Below, one piece after another: positions 1-6,145 of a stretch of 7,449 nucleotides of DNA (the first letter of the stretch is position 1; each line of letters starts with the position of its first letter). The notes under the pieces were generated by a model. It did not search any database. It saw only the letters and a list, made by a program, of their open reading frames with translations, and was not told where the DNA came from. The translations under genes and the position numbers were made by a program. The stretch comes from JAWLBR01 sp041687495 (GTDB taxonomy: Bacteria > Bacillota > Limnochordia > DTU087 > JAAYGB01): positions 1 through 7,449 of the forward strand of contig JAWLBR010000117.1 of the NCBI GenBank assembly GCA_041687495.1, in the 5' to 3' direction.

Positions 1-39
1 GCCTTGGACAGGGGTGAGAAGCGCACCGACGATAGATGA
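1..39 (+). CDS. 3' end of an upstream gene (C-terminal 12 residues), possibly ybeY
   Basis: Reading from base 1 gives ALDRGEKRTDDR and then a TGA stop at 37-39. The stop overlaps the ATG of the next gene (ATGA, 36-39), a typical arrangement for translationally coupled operon genes, and the next gene has no well-placed ribosome binding site of its own. The visible tail is too short to identify. In many Bacillota the gene before dgkA is ybeY (16S rRNA maturation endonuclease), so ybeY is the best guess, from gene order only. A second frame is also open here and runs into dgkA, but it has no such junction. Confidence 0.45.
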   Translation, partial: ALDRGEKRTDDR

Positions 40-737
40 AATCCACCAACATCATAGAGAGCTTTCGCTTTGCATTGGCCGGGCTGGGCTACGGTCTTCG
101 GCACGAGAGGAATGTCCGCATTCATAGTATAATTGGGCTTCTTGTAATCATTTTGGCCTTCTATCTGGAGGTTTCTCGCGCCGAATTGGCGATACTGGTG
201 CTTACGATTACCACTGTTCTGACCGCTGAATTGCTGAATACCGCAATAGAAGCAGCCATCGATATGGTTACCCAAGATTATCACCCCTTGGCGGCTCTGA
301 GCAAGAATCTTGCTGCCGGTGCGGTCTTAACCACTGCCATGGGTGCGGCTGGAGTTGGAATCTTAATCCTTGGTAAGTATCTCCATATGGTACGGGCAAA
401 GACGATACCGGTTACTGTCCGTACGGGTCTGATTCTAGCTATCGTGGGTACGGTTTTCGTCGTTCTCCTGGTGGTGGCAGTGAAGGCTGCCGTCGGTAGT
501 CCCCACGGACTGCGGGGTGGAATGCCCAGCGGGCACTCCGCACTGGCGGCAGGGTTGTGCACGGCGGTGTACTTTGTCGGCGCGTCTCCAGCCGCGGTGA
601 TCCTCAGCGTGGCATTGGTACTGTTGGTTGCTCAAAGTCGCCTGGAAGCGGGGATTCACTCGGTGCCGGAAGTACTCGTCGGCATGGGAGTGGGAGTAAC
701 GGTGACCTGGGTTCTCTTTGGATTAGTCGCCGCGTAG
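36..737 (+). CDS. dgkA: DgkA-type undecaprenol/diacylglycerol kinase fused to a PAP2 phosphatase domain
   Basis: A 233-residue integral membrane protein with two enzyme domains. Residues 1-117 are a DgkA-family kinase, which uses ATP to phosphorylate undecaprenol or diacylglycerol in the membrane. The signature ELLNTAIEAAID is at 65-76, and E24, E65, N68, E72 and K90 match E. coli DgkA E28, E69, N72, E76 and K94 at a constant offset of 4. The residue after the catalytic Lys is Asn91 where the family normally has Asp (E. coli D95). Residues 125-233 are a PAP2 lipid phosphatase domain: GGMPSGH at 161-167 and SRLEAGIHSVPE at 201-212, the SR-x5-H motif ending in Glu rather than Asp. The domain probably removes phosphate from a polyprenyl or phosphatidyl lipid. 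Five to six hydrophobic segments are visible. Kinase-phosphatase fusions of this type occur in other Bacillota. The start is fixed by the overlap with the upstream stop; no close Shine-Dalgarno is seen. Substrate is inferred, not shown. Confidence 0.9.
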   Translation: MKSTNIIESFRFALAGLGYGLRHERNVRIHSIIGLLVIILAFYLEVSRAELAILVLTITTVLTAELLNTAIEAAIDMVTQDYHPLAALSKNLAAGAVLTTAMGAAGVGILILGKYLHMVRAKTIPVTVRTGLILAIVGTVFVVLLVVAVKAAVGSPHGLRGGMPSGHSALAAGLCTAVYFVGASPAAVILSVALVLLVAQSRLEAGIHSVPEVLVGMGVGVTVTWVLFGLVAA

Positions 738-801
738 AAATATGTAGGCGCGTGAAGTATTTTGCAGGAAATGTCAAAGGACTGCTGGCGGTTTCGTGTC
801 G

Positions 802-813
802 AAAGTATACTTT
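802..813 (+). promoter_or_regulatory. Perfect 12-bp palindrome over a possible -10 element, before the M23 gene
   Basis: AAAGTATACTTT at 802-813 is a perfect inverted repeat in the 104-bp gap between dgkA and the M23 gene. It contains TATACT (806-811), one mismatch from the sigma-70/SigA -10 consensus, and would start a transcript about 25 nt before the M23 start codon. No convincing -35 hexamer lies 16-18 bp upstream, so promoter strength is doubtful. A repressor binding on the -10 is possible. By chance one or two 12-bp palindromes are expected in a window this size, so the call rests on position. Confidence 0.3.
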
Positions 814-841
814 ACGTTCAATAACGCAGCAGGGGGTAGCC

Positions 842-1924
842 ATGAAATCAAAAAAGTACACAGCAATTATGTCGTTATCCGTCGCACTATGCCTCACAGT
901 TTCAGTCGCAACAGCCGCGTTTGACGGTAGAGTCTTGGAGAGAAACATGAAAGGATCCGATGTCCAAGAGGTTCAGACAATGCTAGAAACCCTTGGGTAT
1001 GACGTGAGTCCAGATGGATGGTTCGGAAGCCAGACACAAGCGGCTATTCGCACCTTCCAGCAAGACAGCGGAATCGCCGCTGACGGCATAGTGGGTCCCG
1101 ACACGCTCAAAGCTCTGCGGGAAGCGGGTCAGAACCAGGTTCATCGGGTGAAGCGGGGCGAGAACCTCACTCGGCTGGCCGTATTGTACGGGTCCACGGT
1201 GTCTGCCATCATGGACGCCAATGACCTCACTGATGACACGATTTACATCGGGCAGAAGTTGGTTATCCCAGCTCGTAAGCTGACCGTCGGTAAGGACGCA
1301 GCCGCCGAAGACCAGGTTGAGACAGTGGGTGCCCAAGAGGCGTTGGCTCAACCGAAAGAATCCGGTACCCCGGCGATGATGACCTACAAGGTGCAACGGG
1401 GTGAAAGCACGTATGTGATTGCCCGTAAGTTCAACACAACGGTAGATGCCATTGCCAATGCCAACAATTTGAGCAACCCAGGCTTGGTTCGAGTCGGGCA
1501 GCAGCTGCTCATTCCCAGTGTTGGCGGGCGTGGGGTGGTGGAGAGCTTCCGGTGGCCGGTGAAGGGACCGATTACTTCCGGTTATGGTTGGAGAACTCAT
1601 CCCATTTACAAGAACCGCCAGTTCCACGGCGGCATTGATATTGGTGTCCCGACCGGAACCATAGTTCGAGCAGCAGCTTCAGGCAAGGTGATCCAGTCTG
1701 AAAACATGGGTGGGTTTGGCCTTGGTGTGGTTCTCGATCATGGCAATGGAGTAACCACCTGGTATGGGCACAACTCTGTTCTGTTGGTGAAAGCTGACGA
1801 GAAAGTTGTCCGTGGCCAGGCAATTGCAAAGGCCGGCAGCACTGGTGTCAGCACCGGTCCCCACGTGGACTTTCGAATCAAGGTGGATGGCAACACGGTG
1901 AACCCTTTGTACTGGCTACCCTAG
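842..1924 (+). CDS. Secreted M23-family peptidase-like protein with peptidoglycan-binding domain and two LysM repeats
   Basis: A 360-residue exported cell-wall protein. Residues 1-25 form a signal peptide (KSKK charged start, hydrophobic core, likely cleavage near ATA-AF). About 33-94 is a PG_binding_1 domain (DGWFGSQTQAAIRTFQ, DGIVGPDT). LysM repeats lie at 99-143 and 181-225, each ending in a GQ-x-L-x-IP signature, joined by an Ala/Glu-rich linker. Residues 235-356 are an M23 (LytM-like) domain: H262-GGI-D266, H310 in WYGHN and H341 in GPHVDF. Family M23 enzymes are zinc endopeptidases that cut peptide cross-links of peptidoglycan. The final HxH motif reads H341-V-D343, so the third zinc ligand is Asp instead of His; activity is uncertain and the protein could instead be a wall-binding or regulatory LytM protein. 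The ATG at 842 is chosen because it begins the signal peptide and has AGGGGG at 831-836; the same frame is open further upstream, but that extension overlaps dgkA and lacks a secretion signal. A terminator follows. Confidence 0.92.
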   Translation: MKSKKYTAIMSLSVALCLTVSVATAAFDGRVLERNMKGSDVQEVQTMLETLGYDVSPDGWFGSQTQAAIRTFQQDSGIAADGIVGPDTLKALREAGQNQVHRVKRGENLTRLAVLYGSTVSAIMDANDLTDDTIYIGQKLVIPARKLTVGKDAAAEDQVETVGAQEALAQPKESGTPAMMTYKVQRGESTYVIARKFNTTVDAIANANNLSNPGLVRVGQQLLIPSVGGRGVVESFRWPVKGPITSGYGWRTHPIYKNRQFHGGIDIGVPTGTIVRAAASGKVIQSENMGGFGLGVVLDHGNGVTTWYGHNSVLLVKADEKVVRGQAIAKAGSTGVSTGPHVDFRIKVDGNTVNPLYWLP

Positions 1925-1959
1925 ACCAGGGAACAGAACTAATATCTTAAGCAACGTAG

Positions 1960-1994
1960 CGACCGGCGGAGATCATTCTCTGGCCGGTCGTTTT
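1960..1994 (+). terminator. Intrinsic (rho-independent) terminator after the M23 gene
   Basis: An 8-bp perfect GC-rich stem pairs CGACCGGC (1960-1967) with GCCGGTCG (1983-1990) and is followed at once by TTTT (1991-1994). The inner part can extend the helix: GAGA (1969-1972) pairs with TCTC (1977-1980) around a four-base loop. The U tract is short. It lies 36 bp after the M23 stop and separates dgkA-M23 from the DUF881-cdd-era genes, which implies a second promoter between about 1995 and 2085. I see no clear -35/-10 pair there. Confidence 0.8.
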
Positions 1995-2102
1995 GGTGTA
2001 GTGCAGCGATGTTACTAGTGGGGCACAGGTGTTGAGTAAGGCAGGTATCTTCTGGGGATCCTAGGAAAGATCAACGCTGGTGTGCGGGGAAGGGCGGTCG
2101 TG

Positions 2103-3161
2103 GTGAAGGATAAGAGGGAAACTCAAAAAGAGCGAGGTAAGTACACTGGATTTCCGTTGGTTCTTTGGATTCTGGCTGTTGTTTTGATTTTGAACGGAAT
2201 TGTGCTGTATCGGTCTTTGCAGGTCTGGGAATTCGAGGGTCGTCTGGACGATGTTGAGGCATCCCGCCTAGGAGCATACTCACTGGCGGACTTCTTTGGT
2301 CAGCAGGCATCCCGGCGGGGGGTGGAAAAGAACCAGGCCGTGCGTGACAGTCTGGCACGGCTACGGTATGAGATCGCACAGGCGGCTACGGTACAGGAAG
2401 TTGGAGCAGCCTTGAGCCGACACGGCATAGCGGTGGAGTCTGTACTAGCAAGAGAAGAAGAGGAACAAAACAGGCAAAAGCTGGCGGAGATGATTAGCCA
2501 AGATCCGCAGGCAGCTAGGCAGGAGGACATTGCCATCATCACAGTCGGCAAGGACGATGCAGGCAATGTAGTTGTTGAGGATCCTGGGAAGGTGCTCACT
2601 GCAGACACCCGTGAAAAGATTGAGCAGGACCGTCGGGCGCGACAGCTCACTGGGATCTTGACTGTCCAAGTGAGTAAAGGGCGGGCAGCGGTGGTCACCA
2701 GTCGATCGTTGGAGGGTGAGCTAGAAAGCTTGCGACAAGAGAATGAGCAGATCAAAACCGAACTGCGGCAAGTCCAGCAGGTTGGTGGCTATGCCCCGCT
2801 CACTGGCGCGGGGCTGATCATTCGCGCCGTTGCTGCAGAAGGGCAAGAAGAGCAGCTTGCCAATACTCTTGGTTATGATGTCCGCGACATCATCAACGAG
2901 CTGTTCGCCGCTGGCGCCAGCGGAGTAGAGATCGGAGGGCAGCGGCTAATCACCACCAGTTCCGTGCGCAGTGTGGCGGATCGCCTATTGGTTAACCAAC
3001 AGCCGGTGGATTTGAGACCGCTGGTGATTAAGGCAGTTGGAGACTCGCAGGTCCTAGCAAGTAGTTTGGACCTCTTGCTCAATGCCCCCTTTTTCAGTCT
3101 GGATCTGGACCTGGAGGAGAAAGACAGTGTCACGTTGGTTGCCTACAAGCCGAGGGGTTAG
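2103..3161 (+). CDS. DUF881-family membrane-anchored protein 1, with extended extracytoplasmic region
   Basis: A 352-residue protein of unknown function. A charged N-terminus (KDKRETQKERGK) is followed by one membrane segment at about 17-36, a mostly helical stretch at about 40-130 rich in Glu, Arg and Ala, a predicted beta-rich stretch at about 140-200 (IAIITVGKDD, GNVVVED), a coiled coil at about 202-226 (LESLRQENEQIKTEL), and a C-terminal DUF881 domain at about 235-350. DUF881 hallmarks are TGAGLIIRA, VRDIINELFAAGASGVEIGG, QRLITTSSVR and VIKAVGD. Topology should place the C-terminus outside the membrane. DUF881 proteins such as B. subtilis YlxW and YlxX are encoded near cell-division genes, so an envelope or division role is plausible but unproven. 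The GTG at 2103 is chosen because GGGGAAGGG (2086-2094) is well placed; GTG at 2100 or at 2082 (up to seven residues longer, with AGGAAAG 13 nt away) are alternatives. It is paralogous to the next gene. Confidence 0.85.
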   Translation: MKDKRETQKERGKYTGFPLVLWILAVVLILNGIVLYRSLQVWEFEGRLDDVEASRLGAYSLADFFGQQASRRGVEKNQAVRDSLARLRYEIAQAATVQEVGAALSRHGIAVESVLAREEEEQNRQKLAEMISQDPQAARQEDIAIITVGKDDAGNVVVEDPGKVLTADTREKIEQDRRARQLTGILTVQVSKGRAAVVTSRSLEGELESLRQENEQIKTELRQVQQVGGYAPLTGAGLIIRAVAAEGQEEQLANTLGYDVRDIINELFAAGASGVEIGGQRLITTSSVRSVADRLLVNQQPVDLRPLVIKAVGDSQVLASSLDLLLNAPFFSLDLDLEEKDSVTLVAYKPRG

Positions 3162-3182
3162 TCCATAAATTGCCATACTGCC

Positions 3183-3236
3183 AGGAGAAAGATGGGTATT
3201 TCACGTATATGTGAGGGTGAGCACTTTGCAGCCTAG
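3183..3236 (+). other. Strong ribosome binding site with a 14-codon ORF overlapping the next gene's start
   Basis: AGGAG at 3183-3187 is the best Shine-Dalgarno in the gap between the two DUF881 genes, but the ATG it serves (3192) opens only a 14-codon ORF, MGISRICEGEHFAA, stopping at TAG 3234-3236. The DUF881 gene is in another frame, and its first possible start, GTG 3211, is 23 nt beyond the site. Either this is a small leader that couples translation, or a one-base indel separates the original ATG from its gene, or it is coincidence. Confidence 0.3.
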
Positions 3237-4278
3237 TGGATTGCGACAGACGAGAGCCCATCAGGCGGGATGGGTGCTTTTTTTCCTGTCGATGGTGGTG
3301 GTCATCCTGCAATCGCTGACTTTTGCCAGGATGATGGGATATATAGCCCTGCCCGGTGAAGTCTCGCAGGGGCAGAGGCTGAGGTTAGCTCTAGAGGGTG
3401 AGCTTTCCTACTACCGTGACTTGGCCGAAAAATATCGGGTTAGCGACAGTGCAGCGGTCCTGCGTGAGATCGAGAGAATGGACAGTGCGTTGGCAAAAGT
3501 TCGGACTTCAAAGGATGCTCATGGGGTCATGGCCGTGGGTGGGCAGGTCGATACTGCCATCCGTACCGCTGTGCGGGAGAGGATGCGCGGAAAGTCTGAG
3601 GCTATCCTCAAGGCGGATCCAGCGGTGAGTACATATGGCCAAGAGGCCGAGCTCTTGGTGGTGAAGCAAGGCGGGGAAGTGGTGGTGCACCCAACTGATG
3701 ACAGTATCAAACTTAAGCCCACCACAATAACCAAGCTGAATGAACTACCCGGTCTTGACATAGAACCGCTGTATTTTCGCTTGACCCACGGTAAGGTTAC
3801 CATGATCTCACAGCGTGATCTTTTGCAGACAGGAGCTCTGCTGATGAGGGAAAACCGACAACTGCGGCAGGTGCTGCAGACGGTCCGGGAGCAGGTTGGC
3901 AGCAGCGAGGTGTCCGGAAGAGGGATCGTCGCCGAGGCCAGCGATGCTCCCGGTGGGTACCTCTGGGTGCAGATTGTCCATGAACGGGATATTAGGGAAA
4001 TTGTGAACTCCTTGTTCGGGGCAGGCGCTGAAGCGGTACAAATCGGTTCAGAGCGGTTTGGAGCAACATCTTGGGTACGCTGCGTGGGGCCGGTAGTTGT
4101 TGTAAATGGCAGACAGGTGGCAGCTAACCCAATTACTGTGCAGGCCGTAGGTGATCCAGCTCGCTTGAAAGCCAGCTTGTCTGATTTGCGGCGTGAATTT
4201 GAACTAACGCAAAAGCACCTGGATATTCGGGAGGTTGAGCGCCTCACGCTAAACCCCTACCGAATACCGGGAACATAG
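3211..4278 (+). CDS. DUF881-family membrane-anchored protein 2, with extended extracytoplasmic region
   Basis: A 355-residue paralogue of the preceding protein, function unknown. One membrane segment lies at about 20-39 (GWVLFFLSMVVVILQS), then a helical region at about 50-135, a beta-rich region at about 145-200 (AELLVVKQGGEVVV, HGKVTMIS), a coiled coil at about 205-229 (LLMRENRQLRQVLQTV) and a DUF881 domain at about 235-350. This is the more canonical of the two: GRGIVAEASDAPGG, VHERDIREIVNSLFGAGAEAVQIGSERF, WVRCVGPVVVVNGR and ITVQAVGD. It lies 49 bp after its partner on the same strand, so the two are probably co-transcribed and may form a complex through the coiled coils. The start is uncertain: GTG 3211 is the first start after an in-frame stop at 3166-3168 but has no close ribosome binding site; TTG 3226 has GAGGGTGAG (3213-3221) just before it. 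Both keep the membrane segment. Confidence 0.85.
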   Translation: MRVSTLQPSGLRQTRAHQAGWVLFFLSMVVVILQSLTFARMMGYIALPGEVSQGQRLRLALEGELSYYRDLAEKYRVSDSAAVLREIERMDSALAKVRTSKDAHGVMAVGGQVDTAIRTAVRERMRGKSEAILKADPAVSTYGQEAELLVVKQGGEVVVHPTDDSIKLKPTTITKLNELPGLDIEPLYFRLTHGKVTMISQRDLLQTGALLMRENRQLRQVLQTVREQVGSSEVSGRGIVAEASDAPGGYLWVQIVHERDIREIVNSLFGAGAEAVQIGSERFGATSWVRCVGPVVVVNGRQVAANPITVQAVGDPARLKASLSDLRREFELTQKHLDIREVERLTLNPYRIPGT

Positions 4279-4325
4279 AGGGGGCTAACCGGTGGCAGGC
4301 TGCCGAGCATGGCCCAACACAGACT

Positions 4326-4333
4326 GGGGAGGG
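4326..4333 (+). promoter_or_regulatory. Ribosome binding site that decides the cdd start
   Basis: GGGGAGGG ends 8 nt before GTG 4342. An upstream in-frame ATG at 4309 has no comparable site and would add 11 residues (AQHRLGRVLS) that are absent from cytidine deaminases, which usually begin a few residues before the conserved first helix. Confidence 0.65.
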
Positions 4334-4341
4334 TCCTGTCA

Positions 4342-4758
4342 GTGGGCGAGAATAGAGGAAAAGGACTACTGGAGGCGGCGGCCGAGGCTCGAAGAACCGC
4401 TTATGTGCCATATTCACATTTTGCAGTTGGTGCGGCGGTAAGAACCGCCAGCGGCAGGATATTTACTGGATGCAATATTGAGAATGCCAGTTACGGTGCC
4501 ACCTGCTGCGCCGAGAGGACAGCTATGTTCAAGGCGATCTCGGAGGGAGAGACGGTACTGCAGGAGATTGCCGTTGTAGCCGACACTGATCGGCCGTGCT
4601 CACCTTGCGGTATCTGTCGACAGGTCATGGCTGAGTTGGGGCCAAACATGACAGTGTGGCTGGGGAACTTGGACGGTGAAGTTGTGGAGACCAGTACCGC
4701 AGAGCTGCTTCCGTACCAGTTCGATCATGAGTTCTTGGGTGCAGACAATGGCTCCTAG
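4342..4758 (+). CDS. cdd: Cytidine deaminase
   Basis: A 138-residue homotetramer-type cytidine deaminase, which converts cytidine and deoxycytidine to uridine and deoxyuridine in pyrimidine salvage in the cytoplasm. The zinc site is complete: C56 and catalytic E58 in CCAERTA, and C89 and C92 in SPCGICRQ, matching B. subtilis Cdd C53, E55, C86 and C89 with a constant offset of 3. The substrate-binding GCNIENASYG precedes the site, and the C-terminal ELLPYQF matches the family's ELLP motif. Length is close to the usual 130-136. The GTG start is preferred over ATG 4309 because of the ribosome binding site and family length. The gene starts 63 bp after the second DUF881 gene and its end overlaps the GNAT gene by 11 bp, so all are likely in one operon. 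The position before era is the classic Bacillota arrangement. Confidence 0.95.
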   Translation: MGENRGKGLLEAAAEARRTAYVPYSHFAVGAAVRTASGRIFTGCNIENASYGATCCAERTAMFKAISEGETVLQEIAVVADTDRPCSPCGICRQVMAELGPNMTVWLGNLDGEVVETSTAELLPYQFDHEFLGADNGS

Positions 4759-5236
4759 TGACAACGGCTTGAGAGTAACGCGAGAAGTGGAATTACCAGG
4801 GTCGCTTCTGGCTGACCTGGTGACTATGGAGCAGTTAGCTTTTGGATCCGGTGGAATGAATGAGTGGTTTCTTCCGGCATTCGCCAGGCATGGAGCAGTC
4901 TTCGTTTTGTGGCGGGGTGATGAGCCAGTTGGACTGGCGCAGTGCATGCGAGAGTGGGAAGAGCTTGAGTCAGCTTATCTGTTTGGCTTCTCGCTGGTCG
5001 GTGAGGCTCGAGGAAAAGGATGGGGGCGTGCCTTTTTGGCAGAAATTTGCTCCCAACTGGCGGCGATGGGGATCCGCAACCTGAGTCTGACGGTGGCTCC
5101 CCATAACAATGCAGCGGTAAGGTTATACGAAAACAGCGGCTTTGCCACCGTAGCACAGATCTCTGATGCTTACGGTCCGGGCAACCACAGGTACTATATG
5201 ACTAAGAGTCTGGCGGTGAGGGACAACAATGAGTGA
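4748..5236 (+). CDS. GNAT-family N-acetyltransferase
   Basis: A 162-residue GCN5-related acetyltransferase, expected to transfer an acetyl group from acetyl-CoA to an amine. The acetyl-CoA loop is RGKGWG at 88-93, on the usual strand-loop-helix (AYLFGFSLVGEARGKGWGR, about 76-94). The later APHNNAAVRLYENSGF (117-132) is the family's second conserved block, with Tyr127 in the place of the usual general acid. The N-terminal half (MEQLAFGSGGMNEW, GAVFVLWRGDEPVG) forms the acceptor side and gives no substrate. It does not have the length or motifs I would expect of RimI or a known antibiotic-modifying enzyme, so the substrate is unknown. ATG 4748 is chosen because it overlaps the cdd end by only 11 bp and starts at the expected domain edge; earlier in-frame starts lie deeper in cdd. 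No strong Shine-Dalgarno is seen, so translation is probably coupled to cdd. Its end overlaps era by 8 bp. Confidence 0.85.
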   Translation: MAPSDNGLRVTREVELPGSLLADLVTMEQLAFGSGGMNEWFLPAFARHGAVFVLWRGDEPVGLAQCMREWEELESAYLFGFSLVGEARGKGWGRAFLAEICSQLAAMGIRNLSLTVAPHNNAAVRLYENSGFATVAQISDAYGPGNHRYYMTKSLAVRDNNE

Positions 5237-6122
5237 ATTTCGTTCTGGATTTGTCGCGGTAGTCGGTCGGCCCAATGTCGGGAAGTCAACGCTGCTCAAC
5301 AGCTTGATCGGAGACAAGGTCGTCATTGTCGCAAATAAGCCGCAGACAACGAGAAACAAAATTCGGTGTATCCTAACTCGAGAGGACGCCCAAGTGGTGT
5401 TCCTGGATACACCCGGTATTCACAAGCCGAAGAACAAACTGGGAGAACACCTGGTGGAGGTGGCCAAAAGCTCCATTGGTGAGGTCGACGCTGTTTTACT
5501 GGTGGTTGACGGGGCTGCGGGGTTGCACAAAGGAGATCAGTATATAGCGAATGAGCTGGCCCATGTGTCGACCCCAGTGGCTGTGGCTGTGAACAAGATG
5601 GACAAGGTTGACGATGATTTGGTGGAGCAGCAGCTGGATCAGTTCCGTCCTTTGGGTCACTGGCCTCAATTTCCCATATCTGCTCTGAAAGGGGACAACC
5701 TAGAGTCTTTGGTCAACCATCTAGTCGACCAGCTGCCAGAGGGACCCCAGTACTATCCCGATGACTATGTTATCGACCATCCTGAACAGTTTGTCGTTAC
5801 AGAACTGGTCCGGGAGCAAGTGCTACACCTGACCCGAGATGAAGTTCCCCACTCCGTAGCGGTGGTCATGGAAGATATGAAGGCCCGGGAAGATAAAGAC
5901 CTAATCGATATCCGCTGCACCATATACGTGGAGCGGAATTCGCAAAAGGGGATAATCATTGGTCGGCAGGGCGCTATGCTCAAAGCCATTGGCCAAAATG
6001 CCCGAGGCAGCATTGAGCGCCTATTGGGTTCTCCGGTCTTCTTGGATCTATGGGTTAAGGTACGCAAAGACTGGCGTGAACAGGCCCACTTGGTGCGACA
6101 AATGGGGTATAAAGACGAGTAA
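5229..6122 (+). CDS. era: GTPase Era, 16S rRNA-binding ribosome assembly factor
   Basis: A 297-residue Era, the essential GTPase that binds the 3' end of 16S rRNA and helps mature the 30S subunit. GTP-binding motifs are complete: G1 GRPNVGKS (13-20), G2 PQTTR (38-42), G3 DTPG (60-63), G4 NKMD (122-125) and G5 SAL (151-153). The C-terminal KH domain carries GIIIGRQG (241-248), and the protein ends in the usual WVKVRKDWRE region and a short tail. Length is typical (about 295-300). The ATG at 5229 has GAGG at 5218-5221, seven bases upstream, and overlaps the GNAT stop, indicating coupling. In Bacillota era commonly follows cdd and is often followed by recO; here queA follows instead. Confidence 0.98.
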   Translation: MSEFRSGFVAVVGRPNVGKSTLLNSLIGDKVVIVANKPQTTRNKIRCILTREDAQVVFLDTPGIHKPKNKLGEHLVEVAKSSIGEVDAVLLVVDGAAGLHKGDQYIANELAHVSTPVAVAVNKMDKVDDDLVEQQLDQFRPLGHWPQFPISALKGDNLESLVNHLVDQLPEGPQYYPDDYVIDHPEQFVVTELVREQVLHLTRDEVPHSVAVVMEDMKAREDKDLIDIRCTIYVERNSQKGIIIGRQGAMLKAIGQNARGSIERLLGSPVFLDLWVKVRKDWREQAHLVRQMGYKDE

Positions 6123-6145
6123 TCAGTGGCCTGCATGGTTGGCAG

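Noticed and set aside
557..841. Upstream extension of the M23 reading frame by 95 codons
   Set aside because: It overlaps the PAP2 coding region of dgkA, has low-complexity Gly/Arg/Ser composition, and would bury the clear signal peptide that begins at ATG 842.
983..1627. Long minus-strand ORF opposite the M23 gene
   Set aside because: No recognisable domain or ribosome binding site; it lies wholly opposite a strongly supported gene and is an antisense shadow.
1995..2085. Promoter for the DUF881-cdd-era unit
   Set aside because: One is expected after the terminator. TTGAGT at 2032-2037 resembles a -35, but nothing like TATAAT lies 16-18 bp downstream, so I do not annotate it.
3519..4247. 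Long minus-strand ORF opposite the second DUF881 gene
   Set aside because: Ser/Thr/Pro/Arg-rich composition typical of the reverse frame of a coding region, and no domain.
4280..4325. Hairpin (GGCAG / CTGCC) between the second DUF881 gene and cdd
   Set aside because: The loop would be one base, with no following T tract; not a workable terminator.
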